DNA from: Coptis chinensis
Taxonomy: Eukaryota > Streptophyta > Magnoliopsida > Ranunculales > Ranunculaceae
DNA length: 64,000 nucleotides
NCBI GenBank assembly: GCA_015680905.1
Contig: CM027378.1
Coordinates: 868,001 to 932,000, forward strand
Reading direction: 5' to 3'
Positions 34,960 to 48,282 of this stretch are shown piece after piece; the first letter of the stretch is position 1; each line of letters starts with the position of its first letter. Both the position numbers and the translations under genes were made by a program. Under the pieces are notes generated by a model, which did no database searches, was not told the DNA's origin, and saw nothing but the letters and a program-made list of their open reading frames with translations.

Positions 34960-37250
34960 TATTCCCAAATGGTGGCCCATTCTTGTTCACGGATTCGTTC
35001 AAATGTTTCATCATTTTATCATCGCTTGGATAACAACGAACATATCTCAAGTATATGCGTGGGGCGTTTCCATTGCCTAAACCTTAATGAGCGAATTATC
35101 TTGTTTCTTTGGGCACATAGAATCTACTTTGACCCAGGTCATGAAAAAGCTGAAAACTGTGGGAAATGTGTCTTCATAATTCGCAAGCGATTATAGGTAA
35201 AAGTATATCTTGATCGAAAAAGTACGAGCTCGTTTCAAATTGGAGATAAACACGGTTTAAGATATCAAAGAATGTATGACCTCGCAAAGCGCATTTGAAG
35301 ACTACACATGCAGCATCATTGGCGGTAGAAAAATGCCAATCTCCCATGATGTTAAGAAGGACAAACAACATCGCATTTCCCATGTTCATGGTCTTTGGCT
35401 AAGGGAATGGTGATGTCCGCCATCTGCCAAGTTTAGTTCCTTCATCTTTAATTTCAAGACCGTCACCGTATCTTTATCGCGCTTGAAAAGCGAGGCCATG
35501 AAAAGGAGCGAGTAGAGTTGTGATAAATGTATGGCCATGTTGTTGCCGGCTCGTGATATGGAAGATCTAAAGTCGGGGCAAGTGTTGCCTCTGAAAAAGA
35601 CATGGTTTGTGCCACCAACTTTGATTGTGAATCCGTCTAAGAAAAACCATGAGCGGCGTTGAATCTTTGGTGTATCTTCCATATTAGTATAAAAGTAGGC
35701 GCCAAACTTGGAGAATAAGTTTGGTCGAGGGCGATTAATAACAAGGGAAGACCACCCGATGTTAGTAATGCAATCACGGAAATAAAGTCCATAAGTATTG
35801 GAATCCATCATGGCCTGAAATGATTGCTCAGGGATGAGTTTCGGAGGTGTCTGTTTGATGAAGATGCTACGTTCGATGAAGATGCCATGTTTGATGGAGT
35901 GGAGTGATGGGGAAAGATATGAGAAGAAATATGTCCAAGAAAATTTTATTTGGATGGAGGAATGAGTATGCAAGAAGATAAAACCTCCTGTAATCAAGTT
36001 TAAAAGAACACGTTAAAATTGTTATTATCACAACTTGAAATATGACAATCCTAGTAGGCATTTCTTACAAAAGAAGATACAAAGATAACAGAAATACTTA
36101 ATAATAATAATTTTATTTTATTTATTTTGGGGAAAGTTGAGTTTTGTAAAAACAGAACGCAACCTTTTTTTTTTTTTTTTTTTTTATTATTATTATTATT
36201 TTTTTATGGTTCAGAATGATGATAAGGATGGTGATGGGAATGCAGATTGTGGACAACACTGTTCAGTTCATTAATTTGTTGGCTAAAATTTGGATTTGAA
36301 GGGTTCCACGGTTGCCGAGAGATCGTAGTTTGATTCTCTATTAGAAGAGTGTGATTTTCTAATGGAGAGTGAGTTTCCAATAGTGTCTCTTGATCGGCAT
36401 CATGCATCGCTTGGCGTTCTTGGAAATCCATAAGACTTTTGATGATGATTTCGGCGTGCGTGGAGTTCCCTCATTCCTTGATGAAGAATTTGAATACCTT
36501 CCATGGGATTAAAATGTTTCGCATGGCACTTTCATCAAAGAAATGTGCAGAGTTTGAGTTTTGGCCATCCATTTCATTTGGCAGAGTATCTGGCGTCCAA
36601 GAACCACCGGCACAGTCTTTGTGAAGTATTGTAACAAGTGCTCTTTGAAGAGGTATTTCTGGAGAAACTGTTGGATAACCCCAACGCATCATAATTTTCG
36701 TGACTAAAGTAGGCAGAGGTGCTAACCTTTTGTTCTTACGGTGATTGCGTTCGAGGTGTTGGATTATACAAAAATCATCTCTTTGATTACGCATAATCCA
36801 AAGTAGGTGTAATTGAGGCTTGGTGACTTCAGATTGGTGTGGCGTACCCACCACATTGTGTCCCAAACCGATTGGAGCCACAGCTTCGTTGATTTTGTTT
36901 CAAAGAGCGTTGAAGAACAACGTGATTTTTATTTCCGACTTCGCCATGAGATCACGGTGGCCCGTAGTAATTTTTGACGGAATTAAATGGGGACTCGAAA
37001 GATCGAACCCGAGTCATTCATTGGAATTTGAAGTATGTCGGAGATAACTTCCTTAGTTAATTCAAAGCGTTGTCCATAGGCATGGAAACAGAATTTTCCA
37101 TTTTCAGGTCCGCTAAATTGGTAGAACATCAAGACCAAATCTACGGAATAGGCATGCATGATATAGAAGAGGCATCCATCCTCGACATACAATTTATGTG
37201 TCATAAAAAGGAGAAAATCGGCCATCATCAAAAAAATTTCAAGTAGTTCT
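34960..37250 (-). pseudogene. ORFs in the env-like position of the Athila element
   Basis: Several minus-strand frames lie between integrase and the 3' LTR, where Athila elements carry an env-like gene. The segment 37231-36983 includes FCFHAYGQRFELTKEVISDI. The segment 36881-36471 includes RNHRKNKRLAPLPTLVTKIM and resembles the plant transposon protein region of Athila ORF2. The segments 35997-35386 and 35389-35174 (DSNTYGLYFRDCITNIGWSS; LLNIMGDWHFSTANDAACVV) are not recognised. The frames are broken by indels like those elsewhere in the element. I see no clear signal peptide or fusion motif, so an envelope role is not shown. Confidence 0.55.
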
Positions 37251-39599
37251 TTCGGGTACTATCTTCCTTGGTTGATCCATTTGGAAGGATAATTGATGGA
37301 AGGATAGTGTAGAAGCGTGTAATGAGAATGGCTGAAATGAAGAGATTTATAGCAAATATAGGATGCAGTGCGAATCGGGGATGTCAAGTGCATCTAGATC
37401 TCAACTTACAAGTGAAACATGTGATGTTGGTATCCCTAATTATGTACAACAACTATGGGTATCCATAGTATGTCTTTTCATGTCGGTGTCCAAAACAATT
37501 AATGAGGTCTTAAAATGATAGAGAATAGGAGGAAAGTTTCACAGGCAGTTAGACCTTCACGTAATTTCAAAATTTATGATCATACCTCAATAATAGAAGA
37601 TAGATAGAATAATTGAAAGCTGCGTCGTGACAAAGTGTAGGCGCGCCGTGTAAGCGTCGCAATCTTCTCTGAAAACAATAAGTTGAGTTTGATTTATTTT
37701 ATTGCGTTATTGATTTTTCTTATTTGTTATGGTTTTGATAACTATTTTATGTTTATGATAAGGTAAAAATACAACTAATATACCCAATTTATTAAAAGGA
37801 TGCTCCTCCATTTTAGTAACGTAACCGCATACAAATGGTTGAGAATTATTTAACACACCATAGTAATATACAAAGCGACAAAGGGAAAGAGATATGGAGG
37901 TTACATAGATCTAGATATTCGGATGAAGTTATGCATGATCGTGGTAGAATAATGACAAATCTTGTTATCACGAATACTGTGACAGCCCATTCACGTTGCT
38001 CCTTTTCCAATCGCTCGATCGGATCCATTGTTTGAAATGAAAAGATAATATGTGAAGATTAAGCTTTGGAAAGTGAGAGAATGAGGTGAGTGAAGGGTGA
38101 TGAGGAGTGTCGGAATTTATAGGCAAAAATTTGACCGTTTTGGATATCTGACCGTTTGTGGATATCTGACCGTTTGTGGATATCTGATCTTTTTTTTTTT
38201 TAATAATTACGATGGAGATAACATTTGGGTTTTGTGACCCGGACCGTGATTTGGGTCGGTTCTAATTTTTGGTCCAAGCCCAAATGAATTCGGAAATTTC
38301 GTTTATGTCCCAAAATTTCAAACCGCGAATTTCGATTCATTTCAATTCAAATTAAGCGAATCGAATGCTAAAATGATCGGCATTAAAAATGCCATCCACT
38401 GGAATATGAAGAAGGCACCTTTTTTTTTTTTTTTTATATATATATATATATATACAAATGTACAAGTGGAGATGAGCGTGGCAATGTACAAGGGAAGATG
38501 TATGTGTCATTATACAAAAGAACGTGACAACAACACCGGACTACAAGAAGAAAATCATTCTGATAAAATCGGGGCAATTTGTCGTATGAAACAGGGCCGA
38601 ACCCAATCCGGCCGGACCGTGGCTTAACCTTTATGTTTTGGGGGCCTAGGGTTCGGGGCGGTACCATCCCGACCAATGTGCAATGGTCTAATAATAATAT
38701 TACCCTTAGTACATATGGTATATCCTCAAACCGCCCGAACCGTCATCAAATAGAAAACTATTAGGGGGTTGGCACGGTGAAATCCATTGCAATGCTTGAG
38801 CGTGGAGACTATCGGTGTTGTTCATCACGACTCTCTTTGTGCACAATGCAAGGGTGAAAATAAAATACACCAGTATATACATGTGGAGTCTTTTAACGCG
38901 TCGGATCCTCAAGGCGAATGTGAGTCTTTTAACGTCGGATCCTCAAGGCGAATGTGAGTCTTTTAACGTCGGATCCTCAAGGCGAATGTGAGTCTTTTAA
39001 CGTCCGATCCTCAAGGCGAATCCCACCCCGTGGGAGATAAGCGGACGACGACGAAATTTATCCCGGCATTGAGCTGGTGTGGGACAATAATATACCTTAT
39101 ACCGGCTCATATCGGATAGTAAATCAAGACACGGACGAAAGGTGTTTGACAATTCATACACCACCCCATCCTTCGCGCCGCCGCTTTGAAAGCAAAAAAT
39201 CTGCGACCATTACCTATTCGAGATGGGTGAGATTTACACCAAATGATGAATTTGGAGTTAGCGAGGAAGAGAATAGAAAAGGGAAAGAGAATGGCTGGGA
39301 AATTTTTGGTACCCATTGTTTACCGGAAGGCACGTTTGCTTTCGATGAAGCGTAAGACATTTATACTCGGTTACGAAATAGAGTTTTTGTGGACTAAGGT
39401 TCGGCTTGCAACCACACACTCTAGGAGCTTTTAGAGAAGAAAATAGAAGAGGCCCGGCTACCCTAATGGTGTACTTTCCCGGAAAAAAAAACACGGAAAA
39501 ATCTTTAGTCTTTATATAAATTTGGATCTTTGAGAAGAGTCTTTTCGACATCCGGAGAGAACGCAACTCATGATAATGTTTAAGGCGTTGGCCATTTAC
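37251..39599. other. Non-coding spacer of the Athila element
   Basis: Between integrase and the env-like ORFs there is about 2.3 kb without a domain I recognise. It includes three GACCGTTT(T/G)GGATATCTG-like copies near 38130-38190, a T-run plus TA microsatellite near 38420-38455, and a 34-bp tandem array (annotated separately). Its length helps explain why this element is larger than a typical Athila. Confidence 0.5.
38884..39021. repeat. 34-bp tandem repeat, four copies
   Basis: Units of GAGTCTTTTAACGTCGGATC followed by CTCAAGGCGAATGT begin at 38886, 38922, 38956 and 38990. The first is 36 bp, the rest 34 bp, nearly identical. The array lies in the 3' spacer of the gypsy element. Confidence 0.92.
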
Positions 39600-42500
39600 T
39601 TGAAATTATTTGTCATCGTTTTCATTTTTCAAAGAGATAACCCCATAAGGTTTTGACAAAGAAAGACAATTGAAAGGACCATACCATCGAAGTTTTTAGT
39701 TTTCCCGAAAAATGTGTAATCTCGAGTTGTACAACAAAACTTTTGACCAATTTTGAATTCTTTTCTTAATATGTGCTTATCATGCACTCTTTTCATGTTG
39801 GCTTTATAGGATTTCGAGAGATCATAGGCATCACTCGAATCTCTTCAAGCTCATTTAAGCGCAATTTTCGCTTCTGCTTTCGGCGATCGGTATTATAATT
39901 TAGGCTTTTGATAGCCTATAGAGCCACGATGCTTTCGAGTTCATTTGGAAGATGACAAGGTTTACCAAAAACGAAGGTGTAAGGGGACATGCCTATAGGT
40001 GTCTTAAAAGCTGTTCTATATGCCCACAAGGCATCAGATAATCGAAGAGACCAGTCTTTTCTAGATGGATTAACTGTCTTTTCTAAAATTGATTTAATCT
40101 CTCTATTAGAGACTTCTACTTGGCCATCGGTGCGAGGAGGATGATCTGGAGTTGCCACTTTGTGAGTAACTCCATATTTCTTTACTAATGATTCAAAAAT
40201 TTTATTACAGAAATGTTTTCCCCCATCACTAATTATAGCTTTGGGAACGCCAAATCGAGAGAAAATATGTTCCTTTACGAAAAATACGACCGTTTTATGA
40301 TCATTCACACGACATGCCAACGCTTCAATCCATTTTGACACATAGTCAACAGCTACTAGTATGTATAGGAAGCCATGACTATTTGGAAAAAGACCCATAA
40401 AGTCGATCCCCATACATCAAAAATTTCTACAATTAAAATTGGATTTAAGGGCATCATATTGCGTTGAGTAATCGTCCTAGCTGGCGGCAATGTTGCATGC
40501 TTTGCAATGCTCGTGTGCATCTTTAAACAGCGTTGGCCAATAAAATCCACATTGTAGGACCTTGGCTGCAGTTTTCTTACCACTGAAATGACCACCACAA
40601 GATTGTTCATGGCAAAAGGATAACACGTCATTATGTTCCCGGTCGGGAAATCTGGCGTGTATCGGTTGGTCGGAACAATACTTAAAAGGTAGGGATCATC
40701 CCAAAAATAAAATTTCACAGTGGATAAGAACTTCTTTCGGTCCGTTCGAGTCCAAGATGAAGGGACCTCCTCGGTAACTAGGTAGTTTACTATATCAGCA
40801 TACCAAGGAGATGAAAAAATGGAATACAAATGTTCATCCGGAAATGAATCGCCAGATTGGTTCGGACTCATTATTGACATCATTAACGAAGTCGTGATAA
40901 ATGGTCCGCTACCACGTTCTTCATAACCTTTTTATCTCTAATTTCTAGAGTAAACTCTTGCAAAAGGAGGATCCATCGGATCAACCTCTCGTTTGGCATC
41001 TTTCTTTGCTAATAGATAACTTGGCGCCGCATGGTGGGTGTAGACTATTGTAGAAGAACCAACTAGGTAAGGACGAAATTTATCAGGGGCATATACAACC
41101 GCTAGAAATTCTTTTTCGGTGGTGGTATAGTTACGTTGGCGTCATTAAGAGTTTTACTAGCATAGTAAATGACAATTGGCTTGTTTCTCGGCGTTGCCCT
41201 AAGGCGACTCAATAAGCGTAGTCACTCGCGTCACACATTAATTCAAAAGGTTTAGACCAATCGGTGGTTGAATTATCGGAGCTGTAGAGTACTTTAAGGT
41301 CTCAAAAGCTTGTTTGCAATCGAAAGTGAAGTCAAAATCGACATCTTTAAGTAAAGAGATTTGTTAAAGGTCGGGCAACCTTTGAGAAATCTTGAATAAA
41401 TCTCCTATAGAACCCCTGCGTGTCCTAAAAAATGCGTATTTCCCGAACTGAAGTTGGTATAGGCAAGGAAGCAATTTTTTCAATCTTTGCTTTATCGACT
41501 TCGATTCCGTCCTCAAAACAATGTGACCTAGTACTATTCCTTTTGTAACCATAAAATGACATTTTTTCCAATTAAGAAGCGAGATTTTTCTCTTCACAAC
41601 GTACTAAAAAACCTTTTCAAGATTTGATAAACAGTTATCAAAAGAATTACCATATAATGAGAAATCGTCCCATGAAGACTTCCATAAAACGCGTTGACCA
41701 TATCCTTTGAAGATATGAAGCATACAGCGTTGGAATGTACGGGTGCATTGCAAAGGCCAAATGGCATTCGTTTATATGCAAAAGTACCAAAAGGCGGTGA
41801 GCGTTGTTTTCTTGGTCACAGGATCTATGGCGATTTGAAAATATCCCGAAAAGCCATCAAGAAAACAGTAAAATGCATGGCCCGCTAACCGTTCAAGCAT
41901 CGATCAATGAATGGGAGTGGAAAATGATCCTTACGAGTGATCGCATTAAGTTTTCGATAGTCAATGCATATTCGCCACTTCTTTGGAATGCGGCGGATAT
42001 GCATTCATCTTTATCATTTTCGCACAACCGTAATTCGGACTTCTTGGGAACAACATGGATTTGGACTTACCCAAACACTATCTGAGATGGGGTAAATAAT
42101 ACCTGCATCAAGTAACCTTAAAATTTCTTCCCGTACCACATCCTTCATGGTTGGATTTAGACGACGTTGCGGTTCACGTGATGTCTTGGCATTGTCTTCA
42201 AGATGTATGCGATGAGTGCACACAGTAGGGTCAATGCCTTTAATGTCATCGAGACCATCAATAGCGAGCGGTGTTCTTGAATGACCTTAATTAACCGTGA
42301 TTCCCGATCGTGATCAATTGTGATGATATAATAATTGGGTGACTACCATCCGGATCTAATTATGCGTATTTTAAGTCCGAAGGGAAGGAATAGGCTTTAA
42401 GTCGGGGTGGGAGGAGTGGGTATTAAAGATTCTTGAGGAAAGTCGTCTTCCACGGAGAAAACAGATTTATGTTCGATCCAAGTCGCTTGATAGGATGGTA

Positions 42501-45000
42501 GTAGAGTCAATTGGTGGTATTGATTCTAAAACTCATGTACCTCATTTGAATAATCATCAACATCAAATTCAGAACCGCCAAAAGAATGGAATTGGTGTAC
42601 TTCATCTTCGTGAAAAGAGTTTGTTAAATATTCTTTATGCGAGGGTGTCAATCATGTTAATCTCACCATCAATATCATTCTCTGGAATTTGTTTCATCAA
42701 CTTGAACACATTAACCTCGACCAGAAAAGATTTCGAAGGACATGGTCATGGACCCATCCCTACGGTTTATGGCGCATTAGCGATTCGCGAGGAATGGACG
42801 CCCTAATATGATAGGAATGGAGTCACAGGCAACTTCGTATCCAAAATGATAAAATCTACGGGATAAAAAAATCTTGGACTTTTACAAGGACATTTTCCAC
42901 AATGCCTTTCGGATGCTTAATGGATCGATCGGCTAATTGTAAAGTCATCGTGGTAGGTTTAAGCTCATGTAGACCTAGTTGTTTGAATAAGTAATAAGGA
43001 AGTAAGTTCACACTAGCTCCTAGGTCTAGTAATGCCGTAGCCGTATACTTATCACCTAATGTGCATGGGCTGTTGGTCTACCGGGGTCCTTGTATTTTAC
43101 TATACCATTGTATTTGATTGATGGAAGGAAACATTGATAAGGAAAGCCTGTTGAGGCACATTTGTTCTTCTTTTTTTGTGGTGCACATGTCTTTCAAAAA
43201 TTTTGCATGTTTTGGTAATTGCTTTAGGGCATCGAGAAAAGGTAAGTTTATTGTCAAATTTTTAAAGGTTCCCCTAATTTCATCAAAGTTTTCATCCGGT
43301 TTATTCTTTGCCAAAGCGGGCAGGAAATGGTGCCTTAGGGTGAATTTGGCATAAGGGTCCACCTGTTCGTTTCCCAATTTTTAGATTGTGACGCGTTGAA
43401 CTTGGTGTGTCCATTTGAGGTTCATTATAAAGCAGATTCCTTGGAACCTCCGGTATCGTTTGTTTTATCATCGGCATACTGGTTTGATTATCAACGGTTT
43501 TCCCGGATCGAAGAGTAGTGATTGCATTCACCTCACCTTGGGTTGGAGTACTTGTACCAGGTATATTAGTGAGTTCAAAGGCGTGTTTGCTGGCTTAGGG
43601 TTGAACTGCTTGGCGAGAAAACACGCCTTCGGCTCTTGTCTTGGCGCTAATTGTTGAATTGATTGTTGGATAGGCGTTAGGATTTGTGATTGTTGGTTCA
43701 TGTAGCGAAGAACATCTCACTTGTCCTATCAGTAGCAGGAGGCATAGGTTGTGCAACAGATTACTAGTTCACGATTATTCTTTGAGAAGTTGTTGATTAT
43801 AGCGAATTTGGATTAAATTTGGAACAAATTTGCGGTTGTTTTGATAGTTAGCATTTGAATTACTTTGAAATTGATTTTGACTTTGTTGGTATTGCTGATT
43901 ATTTCCTTGGCGGTATGGAATAAAATTGTTGATTGGTTGAGCAATGGAGTGGATTTTGCGAAAACCGGAGGAGCCATTTGTTTAGTTATTCCGCCATGGC
44001 GAAATTAGGATGTTGTCTCCATGGTGCATTAGGAATGTTGAATGCACATGCCTCCTCCGGTGTTTGGTTAGGGGTAGCATGTAACAAGGGACAATAAGCA
44101 TCAAGATGGTGCGGACTAAGACATAGAACACATGGGGAAGTGTTAGCGTTCATGGCTGTTGTGGAAGTTGATCGTTTACTTGAACTACAAGAGCATCTAC
44201 TTTTTAGTGAGGGTTTCTATATTTTTTTCAACTTCGGGATCGGGTTTTACCTCAAAAATAGCGTAGCTTTTGTAACATTATCCTTAGATGACCTAGAAGA
44301 ATCGAGTGTTACCCCAATGTGTACCTTTTTTCGGCTTGTTTGTCAAGAAAAGTATATGCTTCAAGTAGCTCCTTTGTCCATGAAGCAACCGCCGTTCATT
44401 ATATCAAGAGTTTCTTTTTGATGATCGAGAAAGTCCATTAAAGAATGAGCGAACAAGGACGACTTTGTCTAGTTGGTGATGAGGACATTCTAAAAAGAAG
44501 ATCGATAAAAGCGACTCCATGCTTCCGTAAAAGGATTCATGAGGATTTAATGAAAAGAATTGAATTTTCGGAAGCATTTGTTGGAGTTTTTCTTCGAGTG
44601 TAAAATTGAAGCATGAAAGCTTGAACAAGTTTATTCCATGTGTTTATGGATTGTGGCTGTTGTCCCGCTAGCCAAATTGACGCTTTATCCGCTAAAGTGA
44701 ATGGAAACAGCCCGAAAGCAAGAGTTGTTCCTTAGAGGCGGTTTGGATGGTGAAATGTTGTGGCTACTTGTTGTAGCCTACGAAGATGATTATGTACGGT
44801 TTTTCATGATCCAAACCATGATACATAGGTAACAAACTAAAAGCGTTTGGCGGAATTCGAAAATCACCGACAATGTCCTCAAGTTTGATCGAGGAAAAAG
44901 GTCCTTCTTCTGTAAGGTCAGTATAGAAGTCGAAAGGGGCTTCTCAATTTCTTTGGATTTTCGTCGACCATAATGAATGACGGAAAATGTGACAAGGAAT
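39600..45000 (-). pseudogene. Athila-like gag-pol
   Basis: Minus-strand order: gag (about 45000-43300; PHHQLDKVVLVRSFFNGLSR, then NAITTLRSGKTVDNQ at its end); the protease region (43377-43078; LPKHAKFLKDMCTTKK); RT (about 42223-41360; CTHRIHLEDNAKTSREPQRR, LNPTMKDVVREEILRLLDAG, LLNWKKCHFMVTKGIVLGHI); RNase H (about 41300-40900); integrase (40413-39916; [57 protein letters not shown]) with a C-terminal tail down to 39600. The integrase core reads continuously for 165 codons, but other parts shift frame often, in the same CAG/CTG-linked way as the copia element. Assignment to Athila rests on the integrase and RT wording and on the overall layout. Confidence 0.9.
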
Positions 45001-45394
45001 CTTGTTGATTAATAGATGAAGAACTTTGTGGAGGTGAGAACTTTATTATTTGCTTATCGTATTTTTCCTACGATAAGTATGTTCAAATTCTTTAGTAGAA
45101 CCGGACCTTAATCTCATGCAAGCATAAACTTAGATCTAATTGTGAAGGAACTTATTATTTCTTGAATTTTATAATTATGTTCAATCATTAGAGTTGAACA
45201 ACGTAGGCCTAAGTTCTTTGCTAACGTAGCGGTGAAACTAGGAATCGTGTACATAAACCAACGGCCCAGTCACAAAGAGATATGAGGGACGCTTTCCGTG
45301 CAAGCACGGTTCTAATTAAGTAACATCAATCTGTCAAGTTTCCTAGACACCGTTGGAATATGATTAAGAGTTATGGAATTAAAATTTATGCAAG

Positions 45395-45397
45395 GTC

Positions 45398-45438
<41 letters not shown>

Positions 45439-45440
45439 TT

Positions 45441-45471
<31 letters not shown>
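45395..45471. repeat. Long poly(T) tract in the gypsy leader
   Basis: Two T-runs of about 30 bases are separated by a short AATTTTTAATT spacer. Such tracts are also prone to length error in assembly. Confidence 0.9.
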
Positions 45472-45472
<1 letters not shown>

Positions 45473-46760
45473 GATTTATGCAAGGGTGAAAATACAAACA
45501 TACAAATACGATCTACTCATACTATACTAGATGCAGTAGCATGTGAAGATACTCTACTCATACGTATAGCTATACGAATAGGCAAGGTTGTATCATCGAT
45601 AAATATTTCCATACGTACAGGCAAATATACATCAGTAATACGTATATGTACGCTAATTTGTAAATCGATATTGCGTGAGTCGTATATCTACGATTCTGAG
45701 GCAAATTTGAATTACTCATACATTATTTAGATATGGTAGCATGTGAAAATATTATAAATGCGCATATATATACTAAAATGTGAAAGCGTAAACTAAGCAG
45801 CAGCGTATTTTACGTAGACTAAAATCGACTTTTGTATTGCATAATAATTCGATTTCGGTCAATACTCATTGAGATTGCAAATGTCATATAGAGAGCAGCT
45901 TCACCCCTTAGGGTTTAGAAACAACTTATCCAACTCAGATTTTAACCCTCGTTGGAATGTTCTCCTCTTTCATGACAAAATCGACTTATTAAACAACACC
46001 ATTTTCTAAAATGATGATTTTGGAGGGAAAACAGTTGATTTTGACCTCGAAAATGACCTCAGCTCGGTGGAGACAGCGTCTTGGCGCCGTCGAGATCTTT
46101 CGAATTGAGCTCACCGCAGCGTTATTGAGATAATCAGAGTAGCCAAAGTTATGGCCAAAATACCAAAACACATCCTAATTATTATGTATAACTCCTAAGT
46201 TATAGATGCTAACATGCAAATAATCACTCACTTTCAAGTAATATATATGCTAAACATGTGACTTAGATATATATATATATAGATAACCATGCAGAAACAG
46301 TTCTATTTTTATGTATATATACATTAATATGTAATTCATGACCGATTAACGCATATATATACTCACAAAGGTATTCACATGATTCATGCATATTACTAAC
46401 CTAATACATAAAATATAGTCCATTAACTATAACATAATAACTACATACATGTGAAGCATGCAAAAATATTTAAAATTTGGAACCGCAAGCTTCCGGCAAG
46501 TCCACCAAATAAAAGAAACGTGCCACAACCGGACCAAATGTTTCACAAGTAAGCTTAGTGATTCTTGTAGCCTAGTTTCAGGTCCTAGCATTTGGAACTG
46601 TCGGTTCAACCAAAACCGGAATGTTTATCAAGTAAAAAAAATGCGGGAAATTTAAAAAAGCGAAGAAAACATAAGAAAAAGAAATATATGAAAGGATGGC
46701 GTGGGGGTTTCCCCTTGGAGCAATTCCGGTTTGCAACCACGTGTCCTTGGGTCTTTAGAA

Positions 46761-46772
46761 TGGGTGGCGCCA
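46761..46772 (-). promoter_or_regulatory. Athila-like primer-binding site
   Basis: On the minus strand, TGGCGCCACCCA begins two bases after the 5' LTR end. The first seven bases are the usual start of Athila/Tat primer-binding sites; the following bases differ from the tRNA-Asp version (TGGCGCCGTTGCC), so the primer tRNA is uncertain. Confidence 0.65.
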
Positions 46773-46774
46773 TT

Positions 46775-48282
46775 TGATCTTTGCACACCGGTGTTTTTAG
46801 AAGTTGACTTACTACGTGCTAAAACTCAATAATTCCTTACTCACTATTTTTTTTCTTTGAGAATGTCGGTCTAGTTCGAGTAGGGATTTCGTTCCAACTT
46901 CTAAGACAAAATTTAAATGATCACATTTGGAATCTACACTTTGGAGAACTAAGTGAGAAGGATTTTATAGGTAGATTTTTTACACAAGTTATCTAAAATT
47001 TGTAAGTTTGTTTATAGTTAAATGAAAGAGAGAGAGAGGGATAGGGAAGGATTAATCCTACTCATGCAAGGCCTAGCTACAAGTCTTTTAGAAACAGGTC
47101 ACTACCATCTCAAATCCCTAACATAATATACCTATCTCTAAACATATCATGCTAGCATGTAGAATTGAAATGATATTTCATCTCTGAAATATCATTCCAA
47201 CTCCTAGTTCTACTTTTTACAACAATTGATCGGATAATTGTCAATCTCGTCATTTTGGGGACGGGATGAAAAATAGAACCTAAGTCTTTTAAGTAGTGAT
47301 TTTGGAATCCTAAATTTGTAGCATGATCCTCATATGAGCATCATTAACCCCTCCCCTGGGGAGAGTTTTAGCTCATGATCCTAGGATTGAATTAAACTAC
47401 AAGAAGATATGTGAAATGAAAAAGAAAGAGAATGAAACAAGAAAACTACAACCTATTTACCTAAATGAAGAAGAGTTTATTAAAACTAGAGAGAGTTCCC
47501 CCATTAACAAGTTACAAGCTTTTCTCTAAAAACTAAGAACTAAAAAACAAAATTAAAAAGACATGGATGTAAATGAAAAGTAAAAGTCAAAGAAGTAAAA
47601 GCTTCCAACTCCCAAAATCAGCCCCCCCTTTACATAAGAGAGCATTTTTTCTCTTCTCCCACGTGAAACACTCTCCTCTCATTTATTTCTCACTTATCCA
47701 CAACTAACTCCCATTTGACACCTTTCATTTTTTTAGATAATCATCACCTAAATCCAACTAACTCATTAACTTCATGCAAGGTGTCAAAATTGCACCAATT
47801 ATTTGCACCTTTGTCTTGACTTGCATGATGACTCATCAAATCTTATGGGCCCGCCTAGTGGGTCCGCGTCTGATGTCGATGGCAGTCCGGTCTTTTGGCA
47901 TTTTACAACTTCCGCCTATTTGTAGAGTTCATCGACGACCGATCGTCGGAGCAGCTCACTCGTCGCGATTCGAGTCCGGTTCAAGAGATATGAGCCGGAA
48001 GTTTGATGCTTACGTGCATGTAATCCCGTTTCGATTGGATTACGTACTATTTGAGTCTTTGGGCTTTAGTCCGAATTTGTTGGGCTTCACATGGGCTTGA
48101 TCGGAAGGCATGTGTATACTCCCTATTCCGTGCTTAAATGCTGGCTTTATCATAATTTTTACATTAGTGCTCCAACCTGCAAAAAGCACGAAGATGCGAT
48201 TATTTCATGATTATTAAGCACAAAATTGACCGAAATGTTATGTCTCTACAGGTTTTTATAATACAGTTTTGGGTGCTTATCA
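46775..48282 (-). repeat. Athila-like 5' LTR (right)
   Basis: 1508 bp, partner of 31605-33113. It would drive transcription of the element toward lower coordinates. Confidence 0.95.

Larger units (their letters stand above)
31605..48282 (-). mobile_element. Athila-like Ty3/gypsy retrotransposon, 16.7 kb
   Basis: It is bounded by 1509- and 1508-bp LTRs (TGATAAGCACC...GATCA on the minus strand) and a perfect 5-bp duplication CTTCT (31600-31604 and 48283-48287). Internal order on the minus strand is leader, gag, protease, RT, RNase H, integrase, then a long 3' region with extra ORFs, as in Athila. The PBS begins TGGCGCC two bases after the 5' LTR. It is inserted in the last coding part of the RLE-type RT gene. 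Confidence 0.94.
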
